Of a stretch of 45,200 bases of DNA, positions 1 to 7,991 are shown one piece after another (position 1 is the first letter of the stretch; every line of letters starts with the position of its first letter). The notes below the pieces were generated by a model. The model was not told the origin of the DNA. It made no database searches and saw only the letters and a program-made list of their open reading frames with translations. Made by a program: the position numbers and the translations under genes. The stretch comes from an uncultured Mucilaginibacter sp. (GTDB lineage Bacteria; Bacteroidota; Bacteroidia; Sphingobacteriales; Sphingobacteriaceae): NCBI RefSeq assembly GCF_946481715.1, contig NZ_CAMLOV010000024.1:1-45200 (forward strand), in the 5' to 3' direction.

Positions 1-2105
1 TCGCCGGAAGTTTGCAAAACGGTTGTTTCAATTTCCTTACCGTTGTCCACACCGATTGCTTTTAATTGGCCGGGGGCGTAGGGTACTGCAAATTCAGCTT
101 TATGTTCCTGCCCTTCAGTTGTCGGCTTCTCGCCAATAAGTTTGTTATTGAGGTAAAGCCGCACACTGGGGTACTTGGAATAAACTTCAACCTTAATAGA
201 CTTTCCTGCGTAATCCGGCCATGTCCAGCTTTCCCAGGTAGGCCATACCGACCACCATGTTGTTTTAATCTCTAACGGATCAGGCTCGGGCTCACGAACG
301 GCCATGTAAAGCTTTTCGGTACTATTGTATAAAAGGCTACGATAGTGCGAGATGGGCTTTCTCCATCCTATCAAATCAATATCGCCACAATAGGCGCCAT
401 GCCAGGGGAAAAAATCGTGTTCCCAATGCTCACCAGGCACATCGCCCGAATAATACCACCGGCCAATCCCCGATTCTCCAAGGTAATCCATAGCGGTCCA
501 AACAAAATCCCCAATAACGTAATTGTTGTTTTTTACCAATTTCCAATTGGCAAAAGCATCTTTGGGATACGACTCTGTTTGAAAGATCATTCGGGAAGGT
601 ATCCGCTGATGATCGGCAGGCGCACTCCACAGGTGATAATTATAACCGGCAATATCATGCGCGGCCATAAGCGAATCAAGCGTTGCCCACTCCTTGCCAT
701 TATCCACAACCGCGGATGTAACAGGCCGAACATTATCTATTTTTTTTATAGCATCGGCAAGCATTTTGGCGGTTTCTACGGCTCCCGGGGTACCGCGCTC
801 CACTATTTCGTTACCAATGCTCCACATGATAATTGAAGGGTGATTACGATCGCGCAACACCATAGCATCTAAGTCGCGTTTCCACCACTGGTTAAAATAT
901 TGGGCGTAATCTTGTTTGTTTTTCCCAACTTTCCAGCAATCAAACGATTCGTCAACAACCAATAAGCCCAACTTATCGCAAGCGTTTAAAAAAGCCTCGG
1001 AAGGGGGATTATGAGAGGTCCGCACAGCGTTAAACCCGGCCTCTTTAAGCTGCTCTACCTTACGCTCCTCTGCACGGTCAAAAGCTGCAGCGCCCAGGCA
1101 GCCGTTATCATGATGCACACATCCGCCATTGAGCTTTACGGTTTTGCCATTAAGCTGAAACCCATTTTCGACAGTGAATTTTATAGATCTTATTCCAAAA
1201 CGCGTCTCCGTTTGGTCGATTACTTTTTCATTTTGAACCACCTGTATCCGGGCATTATACAATGTGGGCGTTTCCGGTGTCCACAGCAGCGGAGTTGCAA
1301 CAGGTATACTTTGAGTAACTTCTTTTTCACTATTAGCGGCCAGCTGCACTTTTATTTGATCATTGCCGGCATTTTTAGAATTTGCGCCCTGTACCCAGGT
1401 GCTTAAAACAACACTCTTAGGCAAATCGGTTTCGTTTTTTACAAGTGTTTTAACTTGAATGTTTGCCTTTTTTGAAGACACATCAGGGCTTGTAATAGCA
1501 ACGCCCCACTCGGCTATATGGACTGGCTCGGTAGCGATCATCCAAACGTGACGATAAATGCCAGAACCACTATACCACCTGCTGTTCACTTGTTTCGAAT
1601 TATCTGCCCGCACCGCTATCACATTTTCATTATTGTAATCCAAATACGGCGAAAGGTCATAACTAAAGGATGAATAGCCGTACGGGTAAACCCCAAGCGA
1701 TTTGCCATTTATAAATACTTCGGAATTCATATAAACCCCTTCAAAATAAATGGAAATTTTTTTGCCTTTCCATTCGCCCGGAGCTTTAAAGGTTTTACGG
1801 TACCAGCCAACACCGGCCGGGAAATATCCACCTGCGCCACCCATTGGGTTTTTAGGGTTAACTTTGCCTTCTATGCTCCAATCATGCGGAAGGTCAAGGC
1901 TTCGCCAAGCCTTATCATTAAAATCCCTCGATTTTGCCGATGCTGTATCTCCCTGAAAAAACTTCCATTGATAATCAAACAGTTGCTTCCGACCAGCTTT
2001 ATCGGGGTTTTGGGCCAAACAGACTATGTTGCCGGCCAAAAACAAAATGGCTATAGCTGTTGCTTTAACAGAATACGTTATGTGGTGATTTTTATTCACG
2101 TTCAT
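1..2105 (-). CDS. GH2 family beta-galactosidase-like glycosidase (3' end cut by window)
   Basis: I translated this open frame from ATG at 2105 down to the left edge: 701 codons without a stop, so the C-terminus is missing. It starts with a signal peptide (hydrophobic stretch ending near LAGNIVCLAQ). A GH2 sugar-binding/jelly-roll domain follows (LPHDWSIEG, GVGWYRKTF, RHVWMIAT), then an Ig-like domain, then the TIM barrel (GGCVHHDNGCLGAA, RTSHNPPS). The acid/base glutamate is E433 in WSIGNEI and the nucleophile is E511 in FQTESYP, both as in LacZ-type GH2 enzymes. After the barrel (GWRKPISHYR) comes a beta-sandwich region like DUF4982. The likely reaction is removal of terminal beta-galactose in the periplasm; a related beta-glycoside substrate is possible. 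It lies 239 bases downstream of a GH42 gene on the same strand, so both probably serve a galactoside-related locus continuing to the left. Confidence 0.9.
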   Translation of the reverse strand, partial: MNVNKNHHITYSVKATAIAILFLAGNIVCLAQNPDKAGRKQLFDYQWKFFQGDTASAKSRDFNDKAWRSLDLPHDWSIEGKVNPKNPMGGAGGYFPAGVGWYRKTFKAPGEWKGKKISIYFEGVYMNSEVFINGKSLGVYPYGYSSFSYDLSPYLDYNNENVIAVRADNSKQVNSRWYSGSGIYRHVWMIATEPVHIAEWGVAITSPDVSSKKANIQVKTLVKNETDLPKSVVLSTWVQGANSKNAGNDQIKVQLAANSEKEVTQSIPVATPLLWTPETPTLYNARIQVVQNEKVIDQTETRFGIRSIKFTVENGFQLNGKTVKLNGGCVHHDNGCLGAAAFDRAEERKVEQLKEAGFNAVRTSHNPPSEAFLNACDKLGLLVVDESFDCWKVGKNKQDYAQYFNQWWKRDLDAMVLRDRNHPSIIMWSIGNEIVERGTPGAVETAKMLADAIKKIDNVRPVTSAVVDNGKEWATLDSLMAAHDIAGYNYHLWSAPADHQRIPSRMIFQTESYPKDAFANWKLVKNNNYVIGDFVWTAMDYLGESGIGRWYYSGDVPGEHWEHDFFPWHGAYCGDIDLIGWRKPISHYRSLLYNSTEKLYMAVREPEPDPLEIKTTWWSVWPTWESWTWPDYAGKSIKVEVYSKYPSVRLYLNNKLIGEKPTTEGQEHKAEFAVPYAPGQLKAIGVDNGKEIETTVLQTSG

Positions 2106-2344
2106 TGCGATATGTTACTTCTTGTAAAAATATTTTTTTATTGTACTTTAACAGCTACCTCATCCCTTTAAGGGTTGTCGGAAGTGGCTTTTAAGCGGAT
2201 TTCTCCGACCTGTTTATCTGATTGGATCAGCACTAAACATTATCCGTTAAATGCCATCCGCTGGCTTGCCCTATCCGGTTCGTGGCTGCTGGGGTTGCCA
2301 TTACCCGTGCCAATAATCCGCCTCAGTCCTTAATTCTTAATGAA
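2106..2344. other. GH42-GH2 intergenic spacer with a weak inverted repeat
   Basis: This is a 239-base gap between two minus-strand glycosidase genes. GTCGGA and TCCGAC (about 2175-2212) can pair around a roughly 21-base loop that itself holds a small GCTT/AAGC stem. There is no T-tract, so it is not a convincing terminator. The gap is long enough for a separate promoter for the GH2 gene, but I see no clear TAnnTTTG box. Confidence 0.3.
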
Positions 2345-4477
2345 TTATTCCGTCCACACCAACACGCCAGCAGGTTTTAGTGTCTTCTCTCCAATTAAAA
2401 TTTTTGCTGCATCCGGCAGGCTCACGGTATAATTTTCTGACGAGTAATTTAATGCCGTATAAAAACCATCGCGCCAATAAACAAAAACGCCAGCAGGGTA
2501 ATCCTCCGTTGTAGCGCCGGCATCTTTATAAATCTGCCTTAACAAATCCTTTTCTAATTTAGAATTATCGGTATCCACGCCAACGTAGGTTACATCGCCT
2601 TTGCCTATCCTGTGCTTTACAACAGCTGCTTTACCCTTGTAGAACTGATTATCATAAGTGGCCAACACCTCCGTAGAATTATCCGGCACAAGCAGATCGG
2701 CCCAACTATGCCATGTATAATGATTAGAATTCATCAGTATATCGCCTTTACCGTATGACGAAAGCATATCCGTTTGGCTGATATGGGCACCCATCAGGTT
2801 TGAAATTGGCAAGGCCGCCTCTCCTTCCCAAAAATGGCCCCTGCGGTCTTTTGTAGCAGTGCGGCAGGTAACAATCAGATGGCCGCCTTTTGCAACATAG
2901 TCGGTCCATTTTTTCACCAATGCAGAATCAACCATCTCATAGGCAGGAACGATCACAACTTTATACTTCGACAGATCGGCCGTTTCCTGAATTACGTCAA
3001 CCGGCGCCCCTAACGACCTTGCGGTTTTAAGGAATTCCACCGGGTAATCCCACGTATTCCATTGCTGTGTTTGCTTTTGCCTGTCAATACTCCAGTAATT
3101 TTCCAGGTTCCAGAGTAGTGCTGTGGACCGTGCCGCCAATTTTGCCGGCATCTTGGCGCCTGCTGTAAAGTGCTTTCGCAGTTCTGTTATCTCTTTCATA
3201 AACTGCATATAATCTTTACCGCCCTGCGAGGGTGTTACGCCATCCGTTTGAATCACACCCGAATGATACTGTTCTGCACCATATAAAATTTGCCGAAAGC
3301 GGTAAGAACAAGCTACCTTTCCGCCCGCCGCAAAGCTGTGGTACAACCACAGTCGCACGGTCCCTGGTAAAAGCAGGGGGTTGTAGCTGCCCCAATTTAC
3401 AGGCCCAGGCTGAATCTCCATAACCCCGGAAACACCACCTACAGATTTGTAATATTCTGAAGCAAAGAGGACAAGGTCGGGGTTGCCTAAACGGAAACCC
3501 GATTGGCCAATATTATCGGCACCTCCGTTTGGATATGCCGTATAGGTCGCAAAATCCAGCTTCCCGGTACGGTTAGGGTCCGAACCAGTACAAACAGCAG
3601 TATAATTGGTAGTAATAAATTGTGCTTTTGAAATGGAACTGCGTAGCACGCCTGCCTGAAAATCGAGAAATTCGGCCTGTGCGTCTGCTGAATACCTTTT
3701 AAAATCAAGCAAAGCATGAGGATTGTTACCCCACCAACCTACCAGGTTGGTATTGGGGATAATTACCTGGTCAAAGTTATTAAACCACTGGCTCCAGAAG
3801 GCGGCACCCCAGGCTGTATTTAAGGCATCAATTGTTTTATATTTATTTTTCAGCCAGGTTCTGAATGCTTCCTGCGATGATGGGCTATAATCGGAAACGG
3901 CACCGGGCTCATTATCTATTTGCCAACCAATTACATTGCTGTTTTGGCCGTACCGTTTGGCCATTTCCGCTACTATCCTTTTTACATAGCCACGAAACTT
4001 TGGATTGACCATTGATTCTAATCCCCGCGTACCATTCTCCGCACGGATATAATGACCATCCATAACAAATGTCTCCGGGTAGTTTATCCGCATCCATGTT
4101 GGGGTAGTTGCCGAAGGTGTGCATAGCAATACTTTTACATGATGCTTTGCGCAAAGGTTCAACACCCTATCGAGCCAGGTAAAATCAAACCGCCCTTCTT
4201 CGGGCTCCATCTTAAACCAGGCAAATTCGGCCAGGTGCACAAACTCAAAACCCATTTCTGATATCTTTTTAATATCCCTGTCCCACTGGGCCTCATTCCA
4301 ATGTTCGGGGTAGTAATAGATACCGGTTGTTACTAAATCTTTCTCCGGGAAAAAATGATTGGCTTGCTGCGCTTTTAACGCAGCCGCGGGGATTAAAAGG
4401 CCTAATATCAATACCGTTAGGAATCTTCGCATCCGTAGATGCCGCTTAATCGTAGAAGGTGTTATAAATAGTTTCAC
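2345..4477 (-). CDS. GH42 beta-galactosidase, secreted
   Basis: This is a 710-residue glycoside hydrolase family 42 protein, the usual length for the family plus a signal peptide. The longest reading starts at 4477. The internal ATG at 4432 (residue 16, MRRFLTVLILGLL) gives a cleaner signal peptide ending in ALKAQ and may be the real start. The TIM barrel begins with GIYYYPEHW. The acid/base is E190 in QIDNEP and the nucleophile is E354 in GVMEIQPGPVNWG, numbered from 4477; the asparagine before E190 is also typical. A flavodoxin-like trimerization domain follows from about residue 425, then a short C-terminal beta domain. The enzyme should remove terminal beta-galactose from galactosides in the periplasm. 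The gene stands behind a 955-base gap and upstream of a GH2 beta-galactosidase-like gene. The family is certain; the natural substrate is not. Confidence 0.92.
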   Translation of the reverse strand: MKLFITPSTIKRHLRMRRFLTVLILGLLIPAAALKAQQANHFFPEKDLVTTGIYYYPEHWNEAQWDRDIKKISEMGFEFVHLAEFAWFKMEPEEGRFDFTWLDRVLNLCAKHHVKVLLCTPSATTPTWMRINYPETFVMDGHYIRAENGTRGLESMVNPKFRGYVKRIVAEMAKRYGQNSNVIGWQIDNEPGAVSDYSPSSQEAFRTWLKNKYKTIDALNTAWGAAFWSQWFNNFDQVIIPNTNLVGWWGNNPHALLDFKRYSADAQAEFLDFQAGVLRSSISKAQFITTNYTAVCTGSDPNRTGKLDFATYTAYPNGGADNIGQSGFRLGNPDLVLFASEYYKSVGGVSGVMEIQPGPVNWGSYNPLLLPGTVRLWLYHSFAAGGKVACSYRFRQILYGAEQYHSGVIQTDGVTPSQGGKDYMQFMKEITELRKHFTAGAKMPAKLAARSTALLWNLENYWSIDRQKQTQQWNTWDYPVEFLKTARSLGAPVDVIQETADLSKYKVVIVPAYEMVDSALVKKWTDYVAKGGHLIVTCRTATKDRRGHFWEGEAALPISNLMGAHISQTDMLSSYGKGDILMNSNHYTWHSWADLLVPDNSTEVLATYDNQFYKGKAAVVKHRIGKGDVTYVGVDTDNSKLEKDLLRQIYKDAGATTEDYPAGVFVYWRDGFYTALNYSSENYTVSLPDAAKILIGEKTLKPAGVLVWTE

Positions 4478-5370
4478 AATTGTTTTTTATTCAGGATTAT
4501 CAATAATCGGTATAAGTATGGGGTCGGGATTGTGGGCAAATCCTCATAAAAAAATCGATGCTATCAAAATCGCCGGGAACAAGGTGTTTTGCGCTTTTTG
4601 TTTCATATATGCAGCAACCGGTATAATAATTGATTGCTCAAAGAACGTAGCTTTTATTATTTATGGGTAAGATGTAATTATCCATTTATTAAGGGATTTT
4701 ATCATTTAATATTGCGCTTTCGATTTTTAAGGAATATTTTCTGAAATAAAACACAACTGCTTAAAATTCCGTACGAACCAAATCAATCTTTTATCGTAAG
4801 AAAAGTATAAGGTCCAATATTAATAATAGACGGCATTATCATTCGGAGGTTGTACTGCCGATTAAATGATCTTCGTTTTAACAACAGTGCTTTCGTTCCG
4901 TACCCGGAAACAAAAAACACATGTTCCTATTTTAAATGCTATCAGGTTTATTGATCGGGCAGCCAAAGATATCAAAACGGCAAGATGAGCGAAAGGGTAC
5001 AAACGTTAATAAATAGGGTATGAAATGTTCAAAACGACAAATTGAGGAGTCAAAGTAATAATGGAGGGCAAACCATTTACTTTATTGACAAGAATGATAA
5101 CTTCATTGATGTCAATGGGAATAAATTAGGTATGGCAAAAAAGAGCGGCTTTTATTTTAACAATGGCGGCGAAACAATATTAACAGTAAAAGATAAAAAT
5201 GCGGAAGAGTGCGAGATATTGGATCATCAAAGCCATAATTTAGGAACAACGCATAAAAATTACAAATTACATCATGATGAAGGGCCAAACCTAAACCCAT
5301 GTTCGTTACCCGCCATTAGCCTTAAGCTATTTTTTGAAACTCCATTGGAAAACATTTTTCATGTTGACCC
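4478..5370. other. Long AT-rich intergenic region
   Basis: This stretch separates the GH42 gene from the terminator of the mannan operon. It presumably holds the minus-strand promoter for GH42 next to 4477, but no exact TAnnTTTG box was found. A short hairpin lies at 4896-4909 (TTCCG, TACC loop, CGGAA) without a T-tract. The right half is occupied by a possible small plus-strand reading frame, listed separately. Nothing else is recognisable between about 4500 and 5020. Confidence 0.4.
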
Positions 5371-5458
5371 AAAACAACAAAAAGCCGCCGGCTCTCACAA
5401 CCGGCGGCTCGTAACCAATTATCAACTAAACACTATTTTTTGTCTTTTTGTAAAATAG
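5042..5458 (+). CDS. Possible small repeat protein or decayed gene
   Basis: This is a plus-strand open frame of 138 codons with no ATG near its beginning. It opens after a stop at 5021 and the first usable start is TTG at 5042. Coding origin is suggested by two tandem copies of a roughly 35-residue unit: NNGGQTIYFIDKND (about residues 6-19) and NNGGETILTVKDKN (about 41-54). Each is followed by a matching segment with the pattern xxNxLGxxxKxxxY (NGNKLGMAKKSGFY and SHNLGTTHKNYKL). Such protein-level repetition is unlikely by chance. After about residue 80 the frame becomes unlike the repeats, reads through the terminator of the opposite operon and overlaps the 3' end of the GH76 gene, so the C-terminus is probably spurious or frameshifted. 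There is no signal peptide or membrane segment. I do not recognise the family. Confidence 0.35.
   Translation: MRSQSNNGGQTIYFIDKNDNFIDVNGNKLGMAKKSGFYFNNGGETILTVKDKNAEECEILDHQSHNLGTTHKNYKLHHDEGPNLNPCSLPAISLKLFFETPLENIFHVDPKQQKAAGSHNRRLVTNYQLNTIFCLFVK
5371..5409 (-). terminator. Rho-independent terminator of the mannan operon
   Basis: The 9-bp perfect stem AGCCGCCGG (5383-5391) and CCGGCGGCT (5401-5409) has a 9-base loop. On the minus strand it is followed directly by TTTTTGTTGTTTTG (5369-5382). It begins 23 bases after the stop of the last GH76 gene, so it closes the long minus-strand operon. Confidence 0.88.
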
Positions 5459-6641
5459 CTAATCGGGCATATAGCTCCGCAATGCAAGCCTCATCCAGCA
5501 ACCATTTTGGCTTTTGCAGTTCCGCTGGTTTGGGTAGCCAACTATGGGTGGTGTAACCATGCTTATCGCGCGAGTTTTGCCAGGCGTAGTTCAGGTCGTG
5601 CTCTACAGCGGCAATGTATTTATAGTTGCCGTCAACATGGTATAGTGCCTCGTACCCCCTGAACAGAACCGTCATGAACCATGGCAGATCGATATGTAAA
5701 CTGAGGTTCTTATCATGCGGAACATTGCTGAAATGCCTAAAACTGTCGCTTGCCAGCTGCTTCGCCTGTTCGAGGTACTTTTTGTCCCCCGTTTCCTTGT
5801 AAAGAATTACCGCAGCTTCCAGTAAGGACCCGGTATTATAGCTCCAGAAAGTACGGTTGAGCTTGCCATCCATTTTTATGTCGTTGCCTATTACGCCCGT
5901 CGAATCGCGCAGGGTGTTGTACATCCAGGTATAAAACTTTTTGCCCTGCTCCAGGTAATACGGCTCTTTGCATCCCTGGTAAATTTTAAGGGCGGTTAAG
6001 GTCGCCATGCCGTTGGTACAGGCCGGCTTTTGATCGTTATGCCCCTCCAGCCAGGTTACGCCGCCACCCATATCATTGTTCCAGCCACTTAGGATAAATT
6101 TGAATACTCCTTTGGCACGCTGCAGGTACAAGGGATTTTTGGTATTGAAGTAAGATTCCATATAATCGATCCCTACCAGCCCGTTATCATCGTAATACCT
6201 GTCGGCTTTCTCCAGCTTTACCGGGTAAGCCTGGTATCCGGCCGGCTGCCTAATATTATCCCGGTATTGCTCCACTCCTGTTATCAGGCTATCCTGGTAA
6301 GGCTTATACTTGCTTTTTAGCGATGGCACGCGCATTAACACATTAGTAGCCGTAAAAACACCTGAGAAGGGCCACAAAAAACTCACCGGTTTTTCTGTGA
6401 CGGCCGCCCCCTGGAAATAGTTCAGCGTATCTTTTTTGTTCGACGGAAAGTTTTCCGAGAATAATCCTTTGTAAGCCGGAACACGGTAATCTTTCCAAAT
6501 CCTGGCGTACAAGGTTTCTGCCCGCGATTGATATACCGCCGATAATTTATCTTGTGCGGGGGCCTCCAAACAATTGGCGAACAGCGCTCCCGATATTAAT
6601 AGGACAAGCGGATTAAATTTACGTGTCATAACTCTTTTCAA
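5433..6641 (-). CDS. GH76 alpha-1,6-mannanase, divergent third copy
   Basis: This 402-residue protein of glycoside hydrolase family 76 has an (alpha/alpha)6 barrel that attacks alpha-1,6-mannan backbones. The catalytic aspartate pair is D151-D152 in RYYDDNGLVG. Other family signatures are WPFSGVFTATN near residue 90 and GGGVTWLEG near 190. The N-terminus has a signal peptide; the cysteine in LFANC is not a good lipobox, so cleavage near EAPAQ and release into the periplasm is likelier than lipid anchoring. It is clearly less similar to the two other GH76 proteins of this operon than they are to each other, so its cleavage mode may differ (for example a shorter substrate). It is the last gene of the operon, 35 bases after the preceding GH76 and just before the terminator. 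The family call is firm; endo versus exo action cannot be decided from sequence. Confidence 0.9.
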   Translation of the reverse strand: MKRVMTRKFNPLVLLISGALFANCLEAPAQDKLSAVYQSRAETLYARIWKDYRVPAYKGLFSENFPSNKKDTLNYFQGAAVTEKPVSFLWPFSGVFTATNVLMRVPSLKSKYKPYQDSLITGVEQYRDNIRQPAGYQAYPVKLEKADRYYDDNGLVGIDYMESYFNTKNPLYLQRAKGVFKFILSGWNNDMGGGVTWLEGHNDQKPACTNGMATLTALKIYQGCKEPYYLEQGKKFYTWMYNTLRDSTGVIGNDIKMDGKLNRTFWSYNTGSLLEAAVILYKETGDKKYLEQAKQLASDSFRHFSNVPHDKNLSLHIDLPWFMTVLFRGYEALYHVDGNYKYIAAVEHDLNYAWQNSRDKHGYTTHSWLPKPAELQKPKWLLDEACIAELYARLAILQKDKK

Positions 6642-6676
6642 GGTGGGTGTATTTATTGTTAATGTGCTATTTTGCT

Positions 6677-7912
6677 TTACCTATAGTCGGATAACATGCC
6701 CTGCGTCCGTTGCATCCAGGCCTGGTCTACCCCCTCCTGCCGGGTTTCTAAACCACTGCCATCAAAATTGCAGAAATGGTAGTAGCCGTGGTTGGTAGTG
6801 TTGCGCAGCTTGCTGTTCATGTAATCGATGTTTTGCTGTGCGTAGTCTAGCCAGGCGGTGTTGCCGTCGCGCTGGTAAAGCTTTATCATGGCTTGCGAGC
6901 CCCATACGCACCAGGCAGGGTTAATGCGGCCATCTGTAGTGTTAAATATGTATACGTGGTAGGTATTGTTCCACAACGTTGTATTCATGCTGCTGCCGAG
7001 GCTTTGCGCTTTTGTAACAAAGGTATTGTCGCCAATTATTTGCGCATACAGTAAAAAAGCTTCTACCATAATGGCGTTATCATAAGTGAATTTCTCGGTG
7101 TGTTTGGTACCGGCGCCGGCACCATCAATTTTCCAGATATACAAACCGGTGGAGGCATCGCGCATGTTATTAATGAGCCAATTCTTTACCGAATTTGCCC
7201 AGTCCTTATAAAAAGTTTGCCCGGTAATTTGATACAAGCGTAAAAAAAGCTGTAACGCAAGCCCGTTTGTTTGGGTTGGTTTACTCTCCTTTACAGTGTT
7301 CCACCAAAAGCCGCCGCCGTAGGTAGCGTCCCATTGCCCGCTATTCATGAGCCAGTTGGCACAGGCTTTGGCCGAGTTAAGGTAATTTGTTTTTGTGGTG
7401 CCGGTAGTTACGTCATAAGCATCCAGGTAGGCCACGCCGGTAAGGGCGTTATCGTCGGTATATTTATCACCTGCGGCACCTGTTCCGTTCACGTTTGCAG
7501 CTGCAAAATAACCGCCTGTCGGGCTGGCTCCGTTCCACATGTTGTTCATCCATGTGTAGGTGTTGTTCATATAGGGCAGGTACGCGCTATTGCCAATTTT
7601 TACCATTAACGCATCGGCGTATATCTGGCTCACGTTATACCACTCGTAAGCCATTGTGGTTTGTGTGGTTGTGTTTACTTTATAGCTGTTATAGCTGGTG
7701 AGCAGGTTGCCGTAAACAAAATTGTGCGTTTCCTGGGCCTTAATGTAATAGGCCGAGCTTGTGCTTTGCGTTTTCAACTTTTTACCGGCGGTGGTTGTTT
7801 CTTCCACAGCCGTTTTTACAACGGTGGGCGCATGGTCTTTTTTGCATGCTGCGAGGCAAAATGTAAGCATGGCGAATGCCGCCAATGCTTTTTTTGATTG
7901 GTTAGTTTTCAT
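6677..7912 (-). CDS. GH76 alpha-1,6-mannanase lipoprotein
   Basis: This is a 411-residue GH76 protein with a lipoprotein signal (lipobox LAAC, acylated cysteine C23). The catalytic pair is D153-D154 in KYTDDNALTG. Family features include the repeated aromatic and glycine-rich turns GGYFAAANV and GGGFWWNT, and EAFLLYAQI with a preceding FTYDNAIMVE. The predicted role is endo-cleavage of the alpha-1,6-mannose backbone of fungal-type mannan at the outer membrane. It is a close paralog of the GH76 at 10401-11609: both contain KVNTTT, EWYN-SQIYADA and an identical DNA stretch in the GGGFWWNT region. The gap to GH92 upstream is 79 bases, with a 5-bp hairpin (7971-7984) just after the GH92 stop. Confidence 0.92.
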   Translation of the reverse strand: MKTNQSKKALAAFAMLTFCLAACKKDHAPTVVKTAVEETTTAGKKLKTQSTSSAYYIKAQETHNFVYGNLLTSYNSYKVNTTTQTTMAYEWYNVSQIYADALMVKIGNSAYLPYMNNTYTWMNNMWNGASPTGGYFAAANVNGTGAAGDKYTDDNALTGVAYLDAYDVTTGTTKTNYLNSAKACANWLMNSGQWDATYGGGFWWNTVKESKPTQTNGLALQLFLRLYQITGQTFYKDWANSVKNWLINNMRDASTGLYIWKIDGAGAGTKHTEKFTYDNAIMVEAFLLYAQIIGDNTFVTKAQSLGSSMNTTLWNNTYHVYIFNTTDGRINPAWCVWGSQAMIKLYQRDGNTAWLDYAQQNIDYMNSKLRNTTNHGYYHFCNFDGSGLETRQEGVDQAWMQRTQGMLSDYR

Positions 7913-7970
7913 AATAGAATGTTTATAAAGGTTAAATAGAATTCATCTTTAAATCACCCTCTACTGATCC

Positions 7971-7984
7971 GGCACCCTTGTGCC
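7971..7984 (-). other. Small intercistronic hairpin GH92-GH76
   Basis: GGCAC, CCTT loop, GTGCC sits 7 bases downstream of the GH92 stop. There is no T-tract. It could be an mRNA end or stability element, or chance. Confidence 0.25.
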
Positions 7985-7991
7985 AACTAAA

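Noticed and set aside
345..836. Plus-strand open frame of 163 codons
   Set aside because: It lies wholly opposite the catalytic barrel of the GH2 gene, has no recognisable motif, and the GH2 frame carries conserved active-site residues.
4359..4670. Plus-strand open frame of 103 codons spanning the GH42 start
   Set aside because: Half is antisense to the GH42 signal peptide and the rest has no support beyond hydrophobic composition.
4896..4909. TTCCG/CGGAA hairpin as a terminator
   Set aside because: The stem is 5 bp, there is no T-tract in a useful direction, and no gene ends nearby.
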